A stretch of DNA of 64,000 nucleotides from Eudorina sp. 2006-703-Eu-15 (GCA_003117195.1 BDSI01000015.1:1117001-1181000), one strand, 5' to 3'; shown: positions 41,704 through 54,454, counted from the stretch's first letter. Numbers and translations are program-made. Notes: generated from the letters alone by a model not told the origin.

Positions 41704-44700
41704 TTAAGAATCCTGGCCTGACGGAAACGGGCCTCGGCACACAAGACGACCGTCCTGCACTTTCAGGATGGGGTGTATAGCCCCCACCGCTGACCACCCT
41801 TTCACTGGGACTCCCAGCTCAGCGAAGTCGTAGAGTCGGCTCCAAAAGTCTGCCACTGCGCGTCGGGCGGCTAGCCCTTCAGCGTCCCCTAAGGGCCGCG
41901 GGATCCCGCCCGCGTTCCTGGACCTGTCGGCCCTCAGGGCGCGCCGGCCCGTTTCCATGGCACTGGTTGCCGCCAAGACGACAACGTCCCAGACACACTG
42001 TTGCACACCCACGGGGGGCGTTGCGAGCCACACCTGCTGCCTTTGAAGGCTCACCCCTAGCCTTGCCTCGATCTGCGCGACAACCGCTTGTGCCACCCCA
42101 CAGCCCCAAAAATGGTGTTGCCTGGGTGTTGGCCGTATCGCCCCGGCGAAGGGGTACGTCCCGCATCCACAAGGGTCCACCGCCGCCCCCCTCATGTGGG
42201 AGTTACCAAGCATTGGGATGCCATCAACCGCCAGTCGCCAATACGCCTCCTTATTGGAGTTTTCCCACTTGGCCTCCGTGCACATCCGCTGCATGTTCTC
42301 TATTACCTTGGAAACCATCCTCGACACTTCTGGCGCAGTATCCTCTACCCCAAGCGCTTCGCAAACAAAGCGTGTGTGCGCCGCACGCCTCGCCTCCCCT
42401 AGGCTTTGCAGCTGCAGTGTCGTGCCATAGCGCACGGTGTACTTGTGGAGTGCCACCTTGAGGCCGTTTTGCAGCCTCCACCTCATGCGCCTCACCAGCA
42501 TTTCCGTGACTTCCTCTCTCCCTGGGGGGGTCGCCTCGGTGGGCCCCAGGGTCCCCTCGGCGGCTTCCCACCACCCTGGTGGGATGTCTTGTCGGAGCGC
42601 TTCTAGGGCCGACTCACACTCCCTCCACCGGTCCCACTCCTGCCACCCGTCGGCTCCTACCCCCAAGCACTCCCTAACAAACATTACGCCTAGGGGCACG
42701 GATACGGAGGCCGCAGGTCTGGCTGGCGGAACCCCCGCCACCCGTGGAGCAAGTTGTTTGGGATGTGGTGGTGTTGGCCGCGATTGCGGCCATGGAGACT
42801 GGTCGCCGATTCATGGCGGCCACCCTGCGTCGGTCAGCACCTGGTCAGGGTCAGACGATCCGGCCGGGACCGATATTGGCAGAACAAGGGGAGCGGCGCG
42901 CAATCGCTGACTTTTGGGGGCGCCTTCACGGGTTCGCCCAGTTGGGGCTCCCGAGACGGGGTTGGAGCTCAGTGGGCCCTTTCCACCCTTTCTTGAAAGT
43001 GGCGGGGGGAGTCCTGCGATGTGCGGGACCTGCTCCTGAAGAAGGATGAGGCGCGGGTTCCCCGCCCTCTGTCTGTTTATCGTCGGGCTCTCCGTACCGG
43101 GGTTCAAGTTGGGGACCGGGCCTACCCTCAGATTGGGGTGGAGGTTGGGCTCCCGTTGGCATTTTGGTGTTTTGGCCAAGTTATTTCTTATGATGCGGGT
43201 TACCCCACTAGCGGTCGCTGGGCAGTGTCACGAGCCAGGCGTGGGCCTTCCAAGACCTCGAGAGGGTGCTGCGTTGGGTGCCTCATCAGAGGTGGTGGTA
43301 GCTGGGTAATGGGGTGCCTGTGTGGGCGACCTCCCCTGTGCTTGGCTTTATCCACTTCTGGGGATTATGCCCGCTGCTGTGCCTATCCCTTTGGTAGTGT
43401 TGCCCCGCTGCGCGCCTCTGCTTGCTTCGGTGTCTGACTGGTTGGGGTTATGGCCCGGTGTGTTTTCTTTGGGTGCGGCGTTGTGGTGTGGAGGTGACCT
43501 GCCGCCTTGGCGGTGGGGCCTACTGGGGCTTGCTCTGGTATACACCGATGATCCCGTTGGGGTCCGCTGTAACATTCATTCATTCATTACCCATCCCCGG
43601 CGACGCTGGCGCTGTGTGCGGGCGGTCGGGGGGTTCGCGTCCAAGTTCCTCTCCCATCCGTCCGTCGTGTCCCGGAGCCGGGATATCACTCGAACCGCAT
43701 GCCCCATGGTCCTCAGCGACAGGCATTTGGCAAGGGCGGCATGCCTATGTTCGAGCCCCGGTCGCTCGCCTAGTTGCAGCCCTTGTGGTAATAGCGGGTT
43801 GCCCCACAGCGGTGCATTCCAGCACCAGCCCCCTGGGGCTAGGGGCTCCCCCTCAACATCGATCACGGGCGGGAGGGCACTCAGTGCCCTTGCTATCCGA
43901 TTCACTCCCTCCGGTAGTCCGGGGCAGTTCAGCCATGGTCCTGCATGGGGCGCCGTCAAGGCCATGATGGGTTCGAAGCCCGGTATCGCTCCGCGTAGGA
44001 ACTCAAGCAGAATTCGCCGCCACGGGGCGTCTGCCCCGCCCTTGGGTCCCAGGACGAAGCGGACCGCCCACCCGGCCCATCTGGCCCGCGCGTGCTCCAG
44101 CAGGGGTAGGGCCCCAAACCCTCCTCCCGTCGGGTGCCCTGCCAACAGCGATTTGGGAACCCCTGTTGCCCTCCGTTCTGTGTCGTCGGGGCGGAGTCCT
44201 CTATCGATTAAGCGAGCCGCCAACTTCTCCCAGGCCACACTCTCTCTCTGGGGCGGTAATCCGCCGTGCTCCATGTGCCACGTCACTCGCTGCAGTCCAT
44301 ATGCTGCCGCTGATGATGCCCTTCCGAATATCGACAAGGATAGCCGCGATAGCGCCTGAAGGCGCTCTTTCACCTTGTCCCCGTGCGCCCTCCAGTCCAG
44401 TTCAGCGTCCCTTCCTAGGTTCGTGAAAGGGAGGTTAAGCGCAGTGGCGCGGTGAACAATCCTCAACCCCGCGACGTCCTGACCATCGCCCAACGCGACT
44501 GCGCCCGACTCGTCCGCCGCCCCTACAACCAGAAGCTCCACCTTGTCGAGATTGAGCTGTTGCCCCGACGCCTTCGCGTATGTGTCCATGTATTCCAGGA
44601 ATGGAGCCACGGCCTGGGTGTTCTCCAGCACTACTTCCGTATCATCCGCAAATTGCACCGCCGTTGTGAGCTCGCTATCCTACCTGCGGTCCTAACTTGA

Positions 44701-46947
44701 TCCCTACCCTGCATTGCTGCAGCCAGCATAGCAGCGCCTGTGCTGCAAACAGATATAGCAGTGGTGCTAACGGGCACCCCTGCCTGACTCCCGCCGTCAT
44801 GGGGACTAGCTCCGACTTGTACCCATTCACCAGTGCTCTCGCCGCTGTCTCCGACAGGAGGGTACGGGTCCACTTCATCATCAGCCCTTCCCCGGCCCCC
44901 AATTGCGTCCATGCATCCCATGAGGAAGGGCCGGTCTAGGGTGTCGTACGCTTTCGCAATGTCCAGGAAGGCTATGCAGCCTGACCGGCCCTGCTGTGCC
45001 CGTAGGTGCGTGGGGCAGCGAGGTACCGCAGAAACAGCACATTTGCGCCTATCAGTCTCCCCGGGAGAAACGCCGACTGTTCCAGGGTGACCACCTTGCC
45101 TAGGGCTGGGCCCAGGCGGTTGGCCAGCACCTTTGCTAGAATGCGATAGTCCGTGCACAGCAGTGTAATCGGCCGATAGCTACCTGGCAGGTACCGATGC
45201 CCCCGATTCTTACTTGTACAGAATGGTGATGATCCCGTCAAGGAACCCGTCCGGCGTTCGCCCTAGGGTTCCGATGGCCGTGTAGAGATTCGCCAACACG
45301 TCTGCAAACTTCGCCCGGTATCCCTTATACAGCTCGCCCGCCGGGATACCGTCCCATCCCGGCGATTTTCCCGGGCGCAGCTTTTCAAGACACTTCCTAC
45401 CTCCGTGGCGGACACCTCCATCGAGCCGATGTCTGCTGCTTGGTCCTCCGGTATCCTTAGGTTTCGGTGCCGCAGGGCCTGCAGCACTTGCTCCCTATCC
45501 TCCGTTGTCACATTCGCCGGGGATTGGCAAATCGTCCCCCAGTAGTCCGCGACCACTTGTGGCAGTTTCTTTACGACCACGCCATTTTGCAGTCGTAACT
45601 AAGTTCCCGTGCTTGTCCCTAAGCCCAGCTACCACGTTCTGCGCCTGGGGTGGCTTGACCAGGGCCGTCAGGGCTCGGTTCGGCCATTCCCCTTCCCGTA
45701 GCCATTGCACCCGCAGCCGACGCCGGATGTCGTCCCCTTCCTCTCTAAGAGCGGCCCGTACCTCCGTCTGCGCTTCCACCATTTCTTGAATCGACGCGGG
45801 GTCGTCGGGTGCCTCGGCGGCCTTTAATTCTGCTTGCTCCGCTCGCTCGATGGCAGTCCGGCTCCCAGCCCCCGGTCGTACACGCGCATGTCTGGCCGCA
45901 TGGCTGAGTTCTCTTATCTTCTCGACCATACGGGTCTTGAAGGGGCCCCACCACGACAGCCATCCCTCTGCGTCTTCCCTGGCAGGTTTGCCCTCCAGCT
46001 CCCCCGTGAGCCATTCGTCAAAGTGGTCGCGTAGCGGCGTCACTCTCATGAAGTCGCACCTAACCCTTTTCATGCCTGGGCCCTGCGCAAGGCCGGCAAG
46101 GTCACAGTAGCCATCCGGTGGTCCGACGGTGTTTGGCCCCTCATGGCCGCCGCTGCAATAAACGGGTGTACCGCGCTCGAGACATAGATCCTGTCCAGCC
46201 GGGACCCTCCCAGGGCTGGGGCGTGGTACATATGCGAGTATTCCCGCCCTTGGGGGTGTAGTGCGCGGTAGGTATCCGTGAGGTTCGTGCACGTTTCGGC
46301 AAACGCCCGCGCCACCGCCCTGTCCGCCACCCTCCCATTGGGTCCCGCGGAGCTGTCCTTTCCGGGGTCCGTCCGTGACAAAGTTGAAGTCCCCTACCAC
46401 CATCACCGGGTCCATCTCCGTGCTGCCCTGACTAATCGGAGCGATGAGCTTAGTAACAAAGGATGTTCGCTCTGCCGTGGGTGCACTGCCCGATGTGGGC
46501 AAGTAGACGTTTACCAGATGGATCTTGTGTCCTCGCCACATGAACGAGTACTGGCACATCCGGCCCCGATGCGGCATGGTGGGTCTGAGCGAGGTGGTTG
46601 GGTGTGGCTACTTGCTTGATGGTAGCGTGGGCCCCTGTGCGGGTGAGGATTGCAACCCCCCCTGTGTGGGTGGACGGGGCATACGAATGTGCCACTACCT
46701 GCCAGCCTCTGATCTGCATGCCCGCTGTAGCCTTCGTCAGCGCCTCCGCAAAGCGCTGGAACTGCGGTTTTGTCGCAATGTGTGTTTCTTGGATGCACAC
46801 AACGTCCATGTTTTCGCGTTCCCACCACTTCAGAGCGGCACATAGCTTGGCTGTGTGCGTTGGTGCCCTGAGCCCATCCGCGTTCCATGAGCCCACCCTA
46901 AGCGGGCGATACCGCAGAGAGTGCCCGTCGCCCCTTGCCCTGGGCAT
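41704..46947 (-). pseudogene. LINE ORF2: AP endonuclease, reverse transcriptase, zinc knuckle (frameshifted)
   Basis: In protein order: endonuclease motifs SWNADGLR and CIQETH (46947-46450), GDFN (about 46390) and SDH near 46120; reverse transcriptase SYRPITLL (about 45180), LDIAKAYDTLD (motif A), RQGCPLAPLLYLF (motif B) and QFADDTEV (motif C, about 44650). After the nested insertion comes a C-terminal segment (42741-41704) with CGCGTYPF...HHFWGC, a CCHC-like knuckle common in L1-type LINEs. The product would copy LINE RNA at nicked chromosomal DNA. At least four frame changes between 46600 and 44600, plus the insertion at 42735, destroy the reading frame. Confidence 0.85.
42735..43592 (+). 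mobile_element. 5'-truncated LINE copy nested in opposite orientation
   Basis: The plus strand encodes VVWDVVVLAAIAAMETGRRF and ADFWGRLHGFAQLGLPRRGW. This is homologous to the C-terminus of the surrounding minus-strand ORF2 (VWDVVVLAATSAMETGRRA). A 3' UTR and the family tail GGGGTCCGCTGTAACATTC with (CATT)n follow. It splits the host ORF2 between 43592 and 42735. It is a separate, diverged subfamily member, and its own target duplication is not clear. Confidence 0.8.
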
Positions 46948-46979
46948 TGCTTAGGTCATGACCTCATCCTCCCCCCCCC

Positions 46980-48738
46980 GTCCATGTTGCCCAGGGCATC
47001 GTATGCGTTCCGGGACAGGATAATCTGGCGGTCCGGCACCGGAACGATTGCCCGCCCCTTTCCACTCTGCCACTCCCCCTCGTCATCGTCCTCCACCCTC
47101 ATCATGTCCTCCCCCTCGTCGGTTCCCACCCTGTTGCTGCGCACCGCGGGTGGCAAGTCATCGTGTAGTGGTTGCTGGCTGGCCGACTGCGGAGCCCTCG
47201 TGTTGCTCCTGGGGGTGCTGTGCTTGGCGCTGCGCCTGTGGGCTGCGCCTCTGAAGGCTGAGCCCTATGGGGGTTTGCCGCTGCTGTTCCCCTTGGCGTG
47301 TCGAGCTCCCTCCCCTGCGGGCCTGGTCCTGCGGCTGGTGCTGTCGTAGCCAGCACCCCTTCGACCGGCCTCACGGGTGGCGCCTTCGCCGCGCTGCGGG
47401 CTTTCAGCACCGCCTTTTCTGCTGCGGACCTCGCGGCGGCTGCTATCTCCTCCGGGGTTCGCTGGGTGGGCGGCGGCGGCCTGGGGCCTGCCAAGGCCTC
47501 ATATCGCTGGATATCCTCACGTGACATCTGCAGTTGCGGAACCCGCGGGATGTAGGGGCGCGCCGCGTGCTGTTGCTGTTGCGGCTGCTGTTGCTGCGTC
47601 GCCGCCGCTGCGTTCGGCGTCGCCGCCGCCGCCGCCGCCTGCGGCTGCTGCTGCTGCGGCTGCTGCTGTTGTTGCGTGCTGTCGTGGCTGGGGCGGGGAT
47701 GGCCGCATCTGCGGCGGTTGTTGTGGAGGCAGCCGCTGCTGTTGCGGCGGGGGCGGGTGCTGTGTTGCCGCCTGTTGTCCCGGCTGGCCTGCCGCTGTTG
47801 GTGTCGGCTGCGTGGCGTGTTCCCGTGCCTCCCCCGTAGGGCGGTTGGATGGGGTTGTCCCGGTCGCGGGGTTGGCGGTTGCGCTTCCACTCGGGCCGGC
47901 GGCTCCTCCGGCTGCAGGCTGGCGTGTTTCCAGTCCCCGGGTCGCTGCCCGGATTGGCGGCGGCGGAGGCCTTTGTGGGCGGGTGGCGGGTGGCTGTTGT
48001 TGCTTGGGAGGTGGTGGGAGCGGATAGAAGCTCAGTCCCATCTGGACTACTTCGGCCGTAAGCTTCCCCTCGACCAGTATCTTGGGTGCTTGCGCGGCTC
48101 TGGGGTCGGTGATGTTGTAGCCGCTCTCGCCCTCGAGGGCCGGTAGGTGGCCTTGGAGCCAAACCTGTGCCGTGCTGCCAAGCCCAGGCTCAATCCGAAC
48201 TCCTTCCGTGGGCAGTGCGAACACCCTCTTCACCACGACGGGGACGTATTGCCGCTTGAGGTTGGGGGGGAGGCCCCTGATGATGGACAGGTGTCCCCTC
48301 GCCTCGGGGATGAGCACGACTAGGTCGGGGAAACGCTGGTCGTCGACTACTACGTAGCTCGCCTAGGTTTATCCAGCCGTGTGTGTCGGCCAGTTTCCGA
48401 ACCTGCTGAGCCCAGCAGAGCTCCGGGTAGGACAGGTTAATCAATACGTGCCGGCGCTCCTGCCCGTCTGGCCATACGATGGGGTTGGCGCGAGCGGGTT
48501 CCGGGCAGCCCGGGAGCTTCTCGGCGATGACGGTTAGGAAATGGTTGAGGCCGGGGCCCGCTGCAAAGGCTCTCGCGTCGGTGAAGTTTGTTCCCGGCGC
48601 AAAACAGAATCGGAGATCGAGTTTGGTCGGAGGTTCAGTGAATATGCTGTCAGAACTGTCGCCGATGAGGTCGGTAACGGATATGCAGACCGGCGGCCGG
48701 ATCTCTGCAGCCGGTTGCTCCTCATGGTTTCCAGACAT
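46980..48738 (-). pseudogene. LINE ORF1, low-complexity, frameshifted
   Basis: It starts at ATG 48736-48738 (MSGNHEEQPA). It continues through a conserved-looking segment (PELCWAQQVRKLADTHGWIN). It then changes frame near 48355 into VLIPEARGHLSIIRGLPPNL, followed by a long Pro/Gln/Ala-rich stretch. It changes frame again near 47560 into QLQMSREDIQRYEALAGPRP. ORF1 proteins of LINEs typically bind the element RNA. No known RNA-binding domain is recognisable here. Confidence 0.6.
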
Positions 48739-48805
48739 TTTCCTTAGTCAGGTGCTACTTTTCCAACCTGTTGGTGATGACCGACCGGGTCAGCCCGGTT
48801 CGGTC

Positions 48806-48865
48806 ATTTCTATTTCTATTTCTATTTCTATTCTGTTTCTATTCTGTTTCTATCCTATTTCTATA
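48806..48865. repeat. (TTTCTA)n / (TAGAAA)n repeat in LINE 5' UTR
   Basis: Tandem 6- and 7-base units (TTTCTA, TTCTGTTTCTA) lie between the ORF1 start and the 5' end of the LINE, inside its target-site duplication. The repeat therefore belongs to the element. Confidence 0.85.
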
Positions 48866-48891
48866 TGCTGCACATTTCTATATGCGGGTTG

Positions 48892-48903
48892 CGATCGACC
48901 TAT
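48892..48903. repeat. LINE target-site duplication, 5' side
   Basis: Second copy of CGATCGACCTAT; see 41248-41259. Confidence 0.85.
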
Positions 48904-50454
48904 CTACTAGATCGAACTTCTAGTAGCGTGCGTGCCGGCCACGCACGAACTGCTGCATGCGTGACGACGCGCACTCAGGCGATCTACCTATCTACTTAGA
49001 TGGCAGTCCGATGTGTGCGATCCTTTTCTTTATACGACTACTGTTGAGGACCGTCCGTCCGTCCGTCCACTGCACGCAGCCGGCCGGCAGTAGCCAGTAG
49101 GTCAGTGGGGCGGCGGTGCACCAACGTCGCCGCGGGTGCATGGCGTCGCGCAGGGACATGCCTGTATGCTGGGTCTGCGCGCGGTCGATCGGTGGATGGA
49201 TAGTTGGATACGGATACATGCATACAAAGGAGTAGTCTGGCTATAGATTACTTCGTTCGTAGTGCACCATGTACGCTGCCGTACGTAGCCATACGTTGCG
49301 TGCTTTTATTTGGCGATGAAGATTGGATTCATGGGTACTACTGTCAATTACCATATGGAGGGAATCGCGGAGGGCTTGTTTTGCAATACCTACACGGTTG
49401 TTTGCAGCAGGGGCCAATAGAACCGTCGTGAGGACTCCAACTGGCCATGAGTTGGTCTAGAAGGGTCTAGGTGAGTCGTGGGTCTGGCACAGCATGATTC
49501 GTCCAACAAATAAGACGCATTTTCAACTAAATATATACCGTGACCGATATTTGTCCTTCTTATTGCTATTATCAAAGTTTCTTATTAGTAACAAGTAACG
49601 AGTAACACAACATGGAAGACCCTGGACGATCGTACCTGGAATTCTTTGCACTATATAAACATTGTTTTGATATACTTGGGGGCGTGGATACATCATTGCC
49701 GATGTTGCTTGCAAGACTCACTGGTTTCAGTCCGTGACGCGTTGAATAAAATCCAACCTCAAATGCTCTCTCTATATATTGTATATATAAAGCGGCGTAA
49801 TCGTTCTTGGCCCGCGGCAAACTCAAACACATTCGTAGACGACCGACGCCTGAGTTGTTCCTGTAGTTGGAAGCCTTCATCTGACTTATTGATCTGTCTT
49901 TATCACATATGACGCGCATGGCTGAAATTGGGCGGCCAGACGTTATGTATGACTGATCGCAAATAATTGTTGTACAGGGTGTGTGGGGCAGGCATTCTTT
50001 TTACTTAATTTGCTTAGTGTGCTGGATGTAAAATATTCAATAACGAAGGAAGCATTTGGGCCACAAGTTTATTTATTCATGTTCCATGGAGCTCACCACG
50101 GCTCACCCCATCTATCCATTCAGTCGATGTAAGTCCACAAAATTCCACAAAGGTTGTGGAAGAAGACCATAGACAAACAGAAATCACGAAATACAAGCAC
50201 GCGTGTAGTCTAATAATGAGTTCAGATTATATAATGGTTTGTTGCTATTAGATAAGCAAAAACCCTAAACACCCTAAACCCTGGATTCCAAACGTAGTTA
50301 ACATAATCTATATATATGATTGTCTTTATAAGAATTTAAGAAATGCTAAGTGGGCCGCCCAATGGAAAGACACTCACTTGTGCGTAAAACTCATCACACA
50401 CGCACTCACAGGCCCGCAAAGTTGGCAGGTGATAACATAGATACTAATAAACAG
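48904..50454. other. Gene-poor region
   Basis: No convincing exon. It contains a telomere-like pair of CCCTAAA motifs at 50261-50282 and an AT-rich stretch from about 49500 on. Confidence 0.55.
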
Positions 50455-50970
50455 CTCAAAATATATTGTCTTCGTGGAAAGCTTGCAACGCAGAGGGAAA
50501 TGAGTCTAAAGTGTAGACACAGATAGTAAGTAAGTGTGATAAAATGTTTGCTGCTATGCCTGCAAGACAACGCGCGCCTGAATGCGAAATAGGAGCACTT
50601 TTTATTATTTGTTATACCTCAATTAATATTTAGGCTTCTGGACAACGGATATGTGTCATCCCTAAATGGTCATACAATCCACATTAGAAGATATAAATGT
50701 TTTGCTTGCATATAGGTCATCAATGGTTCGTAGGCATTCATGCTGCCGTCTGTGTGCGGATAGGTCAGATAGGTGCCGTGCGCACAGGTCGCCGTCCGAC
50801 GGAAGAGGTCCGCCTAGGTCCGTCGGAAGCCGACGGAAAAGGACGCAAACAACAAATATACAGAATTAAGTGCGACTGCTGATATGGAAGGGCAAATGTG
50901 CGGGCTACATTTACAAAACGAGTGCTCAACGAAGGCTCCGTCGCCGAGCGAAGCAATAACGAAGGGCGGG
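50455..50970. repeat. 516-bp tandem duplication, unit 1
   Basis: Directly followed by an identical-looking unit at 50971-51486. All translated stretches in the two units are the same. The junction carries GGGCGGGC, also present at the end of unit 2. No gene is recognised inside. Confidence 0.93.
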
Positions 50971-51486
50971 CTCAAAATATATTGTCTTCGTGGAAAGCTT
51001 GCAACGCAGAGGGAAATGAGTCTAAAGTGTAGACACAGATAGTAAGTAAGTGTGATAAAATGTTTGCTGCTATGCCTGCAAGACAACGCGCGCCTGAATG
51101 CGAAATAGGAGCACTTTTTATTATTTGTTATACCTCAATTAATATTTAGGCTTCTGGACAACGGATATGTGTCATCCCTAAATGGTCATACAATCCACAT
51201 TAGAAGATATAAATGTTTTGCTTGCATATAGGTCATCAATGGTTCGTAGGCATTCATGCTGCCGTCTGTGTGCGGATAGGTCAGATAGGTGCCGTGCGCA
51301 CAGGTCGCCGTCCGACGGAAGAGGTCCGCCTAGGTCCGTCGGAAGCCGACGGAAAAGGACGCAAACAACAAATATACAGAATTAAGTGCGACTGCTGATA
51401 TGGAAGGGCAAATGTGCGGGCTACATTTACAAAACGAGTGCTCAACGAAGGCTCCGTCGCCGAGCGAAGCAATAACGAAGGGCGGG
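50971..51486. repeat. 516-bp tandem duplication, unit 2
   Basis: Second unit of the tandem pair. The unit boundary is set by the first mismatches at 50453/50969 and 50972/51488. Confidence 0.93.
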
Positions 51487-51621
51487 CGAAGGATTTTCTG
51501 CAAAACGCAGGGTGGGGCGGGGGGGGTCGGTCACACAGTATACGTAGCTGATATACTAGATGCTGAACGAGTGTGCGTGCCTGCGTGTCTCAAGAGTGTT
51601 TATTATATTGTACGATCAACA

Positions 51622-52040
51622 TGAATGAATGAACGTTATTACAGCGGACCCCAAAGGGATCAACGATGCAGCAGGGAGGGGGGGGGTAAGCGACTAGCGG
51701 TCGCTGGGCAGTGTCACGAGCCAGGCGTGGGTCCTCCAAGACCTCGAGAGGGTGCAGCGATGGGTGCTTCAGGGGTGGTGGTAGCTGGGTAATGGGGTGC
51801 CTGTGTGGGCAACCTTCCCTGTGCTTGGCTGTGTCCACTACTTCTGGGGGTTCCGCTCTCTGCTGTGCCTGTCCCTTTGGTAGTGTTGCCCCGCTGTGCG
51901 CCTCTGCTTGCTTCCGTGTCTGTCTGGGTGGGGTCATCATGGCCCGGTGTGTGTTTTGTTTGCGGCGTTGAGGCGTGGAGGTGTGTTGCCGCCTTGTCGG
52001 TGGGGCCTTCTGCTGCTGCGTGGGACTTGCCCTGGTATAC
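51622..52040. mobile_element. Rearranged LINE 3' fragments
   Basis: A minus-oriented tail (TTACAGCGGACCCC at about 51637) lies next to a plus-oriented 3' UTR block (51690-52040). That block closely matches 43207-43560 of the nested LINE and ends at GGTATACACCG without the normal tail. The two pieces are in opposite orientation, so this is a rearranged or twice-hit site. Confidence 0.75.
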
Positions 52041-54450
52041 ACCGTTCAGGAGGTACCGCGCATTTCGACCGATCCACCGTTTCAATGATTTCAAACGTTT
52101 CATAACGCCCCGCCCTCTGGATTGCTAGCTGCCCGCATTCACGCACGGATTCGACCAGATAGAAGCTTCAAGCGGCGTTATAACAAGCGGACATGCTACG
52201 CCGGCGCCCAGTTCGAATGAAGGGCAATGGGCCCGCAACACGGGCGGGGGGATCGAAATTTGCGCGACCCAGAGCGCTGAATCATCGGCCGGGCAGATTT
52301 CGTTGGGCGGGGAGAAAGGGGGGTCCCGCAGTAGTGATCGTCGCGCGCAGAGAGCGCCGGCGCACATCGATCAGGCGGATGCGGGATCCACGCGCGATCA
52401 ATGACGGACCGACGGTGTAGCATTCGTTTTTCCGGCCGACATTTTCGTGCGTTGACAGCACGTCGGGCCGATGATGACCTGGCTTTACCAATCTCTCTCC
52501 GCTCAGCGACGACGTTTTCAGCATTCGAGCAGCGCGCGGTGGGCGGTTCGTTCGAAGCCGGCACCGCCCGGGTCGGTTGACCCTGCGACTCGGTATGGGT
52601 AGAGGACTTCCGTGCCGCTTATTACCAGGTGGCGCGCGGCCAGGCCGGCTACTTGAAGGTGCGTGTCGGCGGTGCCGACGAGTATGAGAAGTACCGTTCC
52701 TTGGTCATGTACGTGTGGGCGGGGTCAGGTAGGTCGCGTAGGCCGGCTCCTCGGTCAAGCGGCTGGATGGTGTCGCTGGCGGTGCTGCGGGGCCTCCCTC
52801 TTGTGTGTATGTATCGCTTCTGTGGCAGATAGACCGCAATGCAATGCGTGGGCACGACCTGGCCAAACTAGATAAGGCTGGCGGACTTTGCGGACCCTTC
52901 GTTCATTATTCGCAACCCGACCAGCCGCTCATCGTCGTCTATCTTTTGCTGCCATCCACCGCCCGGGGATTGGAGTGCGTGGGGGCTTACGGTTTAGAGG
53001 GCCTGCTCGGCCTCACGCACGCACGCACGTGCCAGGCACCGTCGAAAGCCGTGCACGACCGCAGACGTTCGCCGCTGCGAGGCGGTTGCGGAGGTAGGGC
53101 CTGCGGGGCCGCCGACCATCGTTTGCCGCCGGGGGCGGGCTCGGAAGGCCCGCGCGGCCACAGTACTGCCCTTGTGAGGCCAGCGGTTCAGGGGCATTTG
53201 TCGCTGCAGCGCGGGTTCGGACGGCCACCACGCACGGCCGAAGACATCTATCTACCGCTGGCAAGCGGGCTTGAGATCCATCGTGAGGAGCCGCATGACA
53301 TCTAGCTCGCTACCGCATCTGTCGCTCGAGGCGATGGCGGCGGAGGGCCTCCCGGGCAATGAGTAGAACCTGCCGCGGGCTGCTGAGTGACGGATTGTGG
53401 ATGGGCTAACCGACATGGTCACGGGCACGCGCCGATTTAGGCGTACAGAGCCGCTGGCTTTGCCGTTGCTACACGGTTACGGAAGGACTGCAAATGCCGC
53501 TGGGTGGCGGTTGCGGATGGCACGCACGACCATGGGTGTTTACGGCTGCGATGCGAGGCAGTCACGGTTGGACTGCGGGGCCCTTTGCCGCTGGGGTACG
53601 TAATGCTACTCACGGATAGCGCGAGGGCTGCTGCCACCTGCTGTAAGACGCAAAGGCTTACCAGATGGTTGATAACCCATGCATTTGGGTTCCCTATACT
53701 GCGGCCGGCTGTACGGCTTTGCCGTACCGGCTTACACCGACTGGCATTCACCGCTGCGACGCGGTAGGGGAGGGCCTGCTCGACCACCGCCCCGGACTGC
53801 GAGGCGCGCGGTTGCGGAGGGCCGGCGGGGCCATGATGACCTCCGCTTGCTGCTGCAAGGCGGGCTTGGAGTGGCTGCCTTCGGGCCAAGGTACCGTAGC
53901 TAGGGTGGGTTCATACGGCCTTCAGTTTCGCGGCCGGATGGACTTGCACCGCTTCGATGCTGCTGCAGAGCCATGCATGATGGCCGCGCTCGGACATTCG
54001 CCCATTCTGGGCAGGTTCGGAAGGCAGGCCAAAGGTCTGCGCGGCCAAGCAAATACCACTGTACTGCCCTCTGCGAGGTGGGTTCATGCCGCTTAGCTTG
54101 CTGGGCCGTGGACATTCTCTGATGATACGCGGCGGTTGCGGACGGAGGGCCGCCGACGTTGGCCGCTGTGAGGCGATGGTAGGGGTCGTCCTTCGGGACC
54201 ACAGAAGTCTGCAGGTCCCAGGCAGGGCGCAGAGGGTCTGCGTCGCCATGGGGGCTGTCTAACCGCCGCGGGCCGGGCTCGGAGCACTAGTGTCATGACG
54301 GCCAGCAGGGTGACGCTTACCGCCGCGGGACGAGTTCGGAGGACTTCCGCGGCCATCCCGATGCTGGGACGCCGAGGCAGCACCGCTCTTGGGGCTGCGG
54401 GGTGGCCCAAGCAGTGGTCACGCAGATCGAGGCAAGATTATCATGAGTGA
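52041..54450. other. GC-rich non-genic region with degenerate repeats
   Basis: Loosely repeated phrases such as GCTGCGAGGCGGTTGCGGA recur near 53075, 53505-53560, 53755-53820 and 54130-54175, spaced a few hundred bases apart. ORFs here are short and overlap on all frames. I support no gene. It may be an old repeat array or transposon remains. Confidence 0.45.
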
Positions 54451-54454
54451 GCGT

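Larger units (their letters stand above)
41260..48891 (-). mobile_element. L1-like LINE retrotransposon, near full length, with target-site duplication
   Basis: Minus-strand element with a 5' UTR containing a TAGAAA repeat, ORF1 (from 48738), ORF2 with AP-type endonuclease and reverse transcriptase, a C-terminal zinc-knuckle region, and a 3' UTR. It ends in GATGACCCGCGGGGTCCGCT, then GTAACATCCTAATA. A 12-bp direct duplication flanks it precisely. It is about 7.6 kb including an inverted LINE insertion of about 0.86 kb at 42735-43592. Multiple frameshifts show that it is now inactive. The same 3' end marks several fragments elsewhere in the window. Confidence 0.88.

Noticed and set aside
47377..48027. 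Plus-strand ORFs over the LINE ORF1
   Set aside because: They are antisense shadows of the Pro/Gln-rich ORF1.
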